DNA from: CAVVUF01 sp963751425
Lineage (GTDB): Bacteria > Chloroflexota > Anaerolineae > Anaerolineales > UBA4823
Direction of reading: 5' to 3'
NCBI GenBank assembly: GCA_963751425.1
Contig: CAVVUF010000002.1
Location: 1,550,001 to 1,614,000, forward strand
DNA length: 64,000 nt
Notes under the pieces: generated by a model
Seen by the model: the letters and a program-made list of their open reading frames with translations, nothing else
Database searches by the model: none
What the model was told of the DNA's origin: nothing
Part shown: one piece after another, positions 62,679-64,000 of the stretch
How the letters are laid out: each line of letters starts with the position of its first letter
Position numbering within the stretch: the stretch's first letter is position 1
Position numbers and translations under genes: made by a program

Positions 62679-63221
62679 ATGGAAGGTGTCGTAACGATCT
62701 TAGGTGAGCCTTTTTACGAGATGGTCGAAACCATCTGGAGGAATGTGGATGCGGTCTGCGGCCTGGCGAGCGTCAAGGCGACCGATATCCCGCATTTCTC
62801 GTGGCACGTGGCAGAAACTTACCCGGAGAAAAAATTGGCTGCGATCTTGGAAGAAACCTGCGCAAAGGCACAGCCTTTTTGGGTGAGGACGGCGGGTTTG
62901 GGGATTTTTACAGCCGAGAAGTGCGTTTTGTATATTTCGATGGTCACCGACACGACCCTGATCCAGTTCCATCAGCAGTTGTGGGAGCGGTTAGATGGGA
63001 TCGGGGTGCGGGCGAGCCCATATTATTCGCCCGGGCAGTGGGTGCCGCACATCACACTGGCGCTGGATGGGCTGGAAGCCGAAGATTTGAGCTGCGCGGT
63101 GAGGGAGCTGGCCTGCCGGCCTTACATCTGGGAGATGAAGGTGGACCACCTGGCGGTGATTGGAGAGGCGGGGTTGGAGAGCGGGCTTGATCTGCTGCGC
63201 TTCCCATTTGGAGGGGTGTGA
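62679..63221 (+). CDS. 2'-5' RNA ligase / 2H phosphoesterase superfamily protein
   Basis: The 180-residue protein has the two H-x-T/S-x motifs that define the fold: HFSWHVAE near residue 46 and HITLALDG near residue 127. The motif spacing of about 80 residues is typical. Members cleave cyclic phosphates or ligate RNA; the exact substrate is unknown. It starts four bases after the cofE stop, so it is co-transcribed with the F420 genes. ATG 62679 is used as the first ATG after that stop. Confidence 0.75.
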   Translation: MEGVVTILGEPFYEMVETIWRNVDAVCGLASVKATDIPHFSWHVAETYPEKKLAAILEETCAKAQPFWVRTAGLGIFTAEKCVLYISMVTDTTLIQFHQQLWERLDGIGVRASPYYSPGQWVPHITLALDGLEAEDLSCAVRELACRPYIWEMKVDHLAVIGEAGLESGLDLLRFPFGGV

Positions 63222-63481
63222 GAAGGCTCACGGGTGGAAGAAAAGGCGGAAATAGGGAAAGAGCGGATTTTATAAAGCTCACGGATGACACGAAAAAACA
63301 CGGGTGAAAGAAAAGGAAGACACGGAAAAAGCGGAAAAAAGGAAAGAGCGGATATTTTTAGAAAAGCGCCCATAAAGTGGCGTGGATCGCAAAGATTTTC
63401 GGAAGTTCAGTTAGAAAAAGTCACTTTTGGGTACGGATATTCGTTAATAACATTAGAGTGATGTAAGATTTCAGGAGATTA
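63222..63481. repeat. Gap with an imperfect direct duplication of 'cacgggtgaaagaaaagg' and 'aaagagcggat' units
   Basis: A block near 63226-63276 (cacgggtggaagaaaagg, then aaagagcggattttata) is repeated at about 63297-63361 (cacgggtgaaagaaaagg, then aaagagcggatattttt), linked by gctcacggatgacacg. The rest of the 260 bases holds no gene. CAGGAGA gives the ribosome binding site of the next gene. Confidence 0.6.
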
Positions 63482-63883
63482 ATGATGTTGAAAGATGTTC
63501 CGGAAAATTTTCTTGATTTGTTGGCAGATGAAACGCGCGCTTTTGCATACCTGGCGACGACGATGAAAGATGGCTCACCGCAGGTGACGCCGGTGTGGTT
63601 CAACACAGACGGTGAGTATATCCTGGTGAATTCGGCGAAAGGGCGGGTGAAGGATACCAATATGCGCAAGCGGCCGCAGGTGGCGCTGGCGATCGCCGAT
63701 CCGAAGGATCCCTACCGCTACTTGAGCGTACGCGGTGAGGTGGTGGATATTACCGAAGAGGGCGCAATCGCCCATATCGATACCCTGGCCAAGAAATACC
63801 GAGGCGTCGACCTATACCCGGGTCCCAGGGTGGACCGGGTGATCTATAAGATCAAACCAGAAAAGATCGGCACGCGGGGTTAG
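63482..63883 (+). CDS. PPOX-class F420-dependent enzyme (split-barrel)
   Basis: The 133-residue split barrel shows FAYLATTMKDGSPQVTPVWF and YILVNSAKGRVKDTNMRKRPQVALAI, the FDOR-B/PPOX pattern in which the lysine/arginine-rich segment binds the F420 phosphate tail. Such proteins reduce biliverdin or other substrates with F420H2, or bind F420. AGGAG is placed before the ATG pair at 63482/63485. It lies eight bases before cofD, so it belongs to the F420 transcript. Confidence 0.83.
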   Translation: MMLKDVPENFLDLLADETRAFAYLATTMKDGSPQVTPVWFNTDGEYILVNSAKGRVKDTNMRKRPQVALAIADPKDPYRYLSVRGEVVDITEEGAIAHIDTLAKKYRGVDLYPGPRVDRVIYKIKPEKIGTRG

Positions 63884-63890
63884 GACGGAT

Positions 63891-64000
63891 TTGGTCCAAT
63901 CATTACGCGTCGTGGCATTGGCGGGTGGGGTAGGTGGTGCAAAGTTTGCCGATGGGCTGAGCCGCCTGCTGCCGCCAGACAACCTGACCATCATTGTCAA
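63891..64000 (+). CDS. cofD: 2-phospho-L-lactate transferase / CofD family, N-terminus only (cut by window end)
   Basis: From TTG 63891, with TTAGGA in front, the frame reads LRVVALAGGVGGAKFADGL, the GGVGGAK phosphate-binding start of CofD that makes F420-0 from the deazaflavin precursor. It runs open to the end of the window. Its place after cofE and a PPOX-type F420 protein is what the family usually shows. An in-frame GTG would also do as a start but has weaker spacing. Confidence 0.85.
   Translation, partial: MVQSLRVVALAGGVGGAKFADGLSRLLPPDNLTIIV

Noticed and set aside
1..64000. CRISPR arrays, IS elements, rRNA genes, prophage
   Set aside because: Looked for by eye on both strands; no regular spacer pattern, transposase, 16S/23S/5S segment or phage structural gene was seen.

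Overview
The window most resembles a piece of a chromosome from a Chloroflexota bacterium, probably of the Anaerolineae. This is inferred from gene content, not from a marker gene: coenzyme F420 genes in a carbohydrate-degrading genome, a cyclase-AAA-TPR signalling protein, many glycoside hydrolases, Thr/Pro-rich LysM lipoproteins, a single-domain Wzz-like protein without LPS genes, and gaps full of short 'cacggat', 'gcgtagattagcggatt' and 'ccaaggcacc' repeats. No rRNA, IS element, phage or CRISPR array was seen. One RNA gene is clear, a selenocysteine tRNA on the minus strand at 10537-10630.

Layout. 0-2.7 kb: broken ABC-importer binding protein and two GNAT acetyltransferases. 2.9-9.2 kb: a canonical promoter with a structured, terminator-bearing leader, a secreted five-repeat protein, a Wzz/Wzy polysaccharide pair and a LysM lipoprotein. 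9.3-16.2 kb (minus): M50 protease, tRNA-Sec, a GNAT, a heavily frameshifted cyclase-AAA-TPR gene and a BBE-type flavin oxidase. 16.6-23.7 kb: DUF362 protein, leucine-rich repeat protein, apiosidase-like hydrolase, glyoxalase-fold protein, SAM hydrolase, and an apparent fusion of an ECF-sigma-like N-terminus to a membrane-anchored LysM/propeller protein. 24-27.2 kb: glutamine synthetase, F420-type nitroreductase, monoacylglycerol lipase. 27.2-36.5 kb (minus): GH2 glycosidase, then a sugar operon (isomerase, class II aldolase, FGGY kinase, small membrane protein), a ThiS/MoaD-like protein paired with an MFS transporter, and a hydrolase.

36.8-44.2 kb (plus): inositol-monophosphatase-type enzyme, methyltransferase, enolase-superfamily enzyme, GNAT, GH4 glycosidase, membrane glycosyltransferase, YjbQ. 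44.2-48.6 kb (minus): M14 lipoprotein, DUF1385 protein, M20 dipeptidase, homocysteine-methyltransferase family. 48.7-56.2 kb (plus): FAD subunit and fused 2Fe-2S/molybdopterin hydroxylase, NUDIX, tyrosine phosphatase, broken membrane protein, SsnA-like amidohydrolase; this set resembles the selenium-dependent molybdenum hydroxylase loci. 56.4-64 kb: F420:NADP oxidoreductase, a toxin-antitoxin pair, remnants of a second pair, two succinate dehydrogenase anchor subunits without catalytic subunits, a drug exporter, dienelactone hydrolase, and an F420 block (cofE, 2H phosphoesterase, F420-binding PPOX protein, start of cofD).

Two cofactor themes link distant parts: selenium (tRNA-Sec and the Mo-hydroxylase/SsnA locus) and F420 (reductase near 25.7 kb, NADP oxidoreductase at 56.5 kb, biosynthesis at 62-64 kb). 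More than twenty apparent single-base frameshifts fall in otherwise conserved genes, several at short homopolymers, so sequence error must be considered before any gene here is called dead. The cyclase-AAA-TPR gene and the 57.9-58.4 kb remnants look truly decayed.
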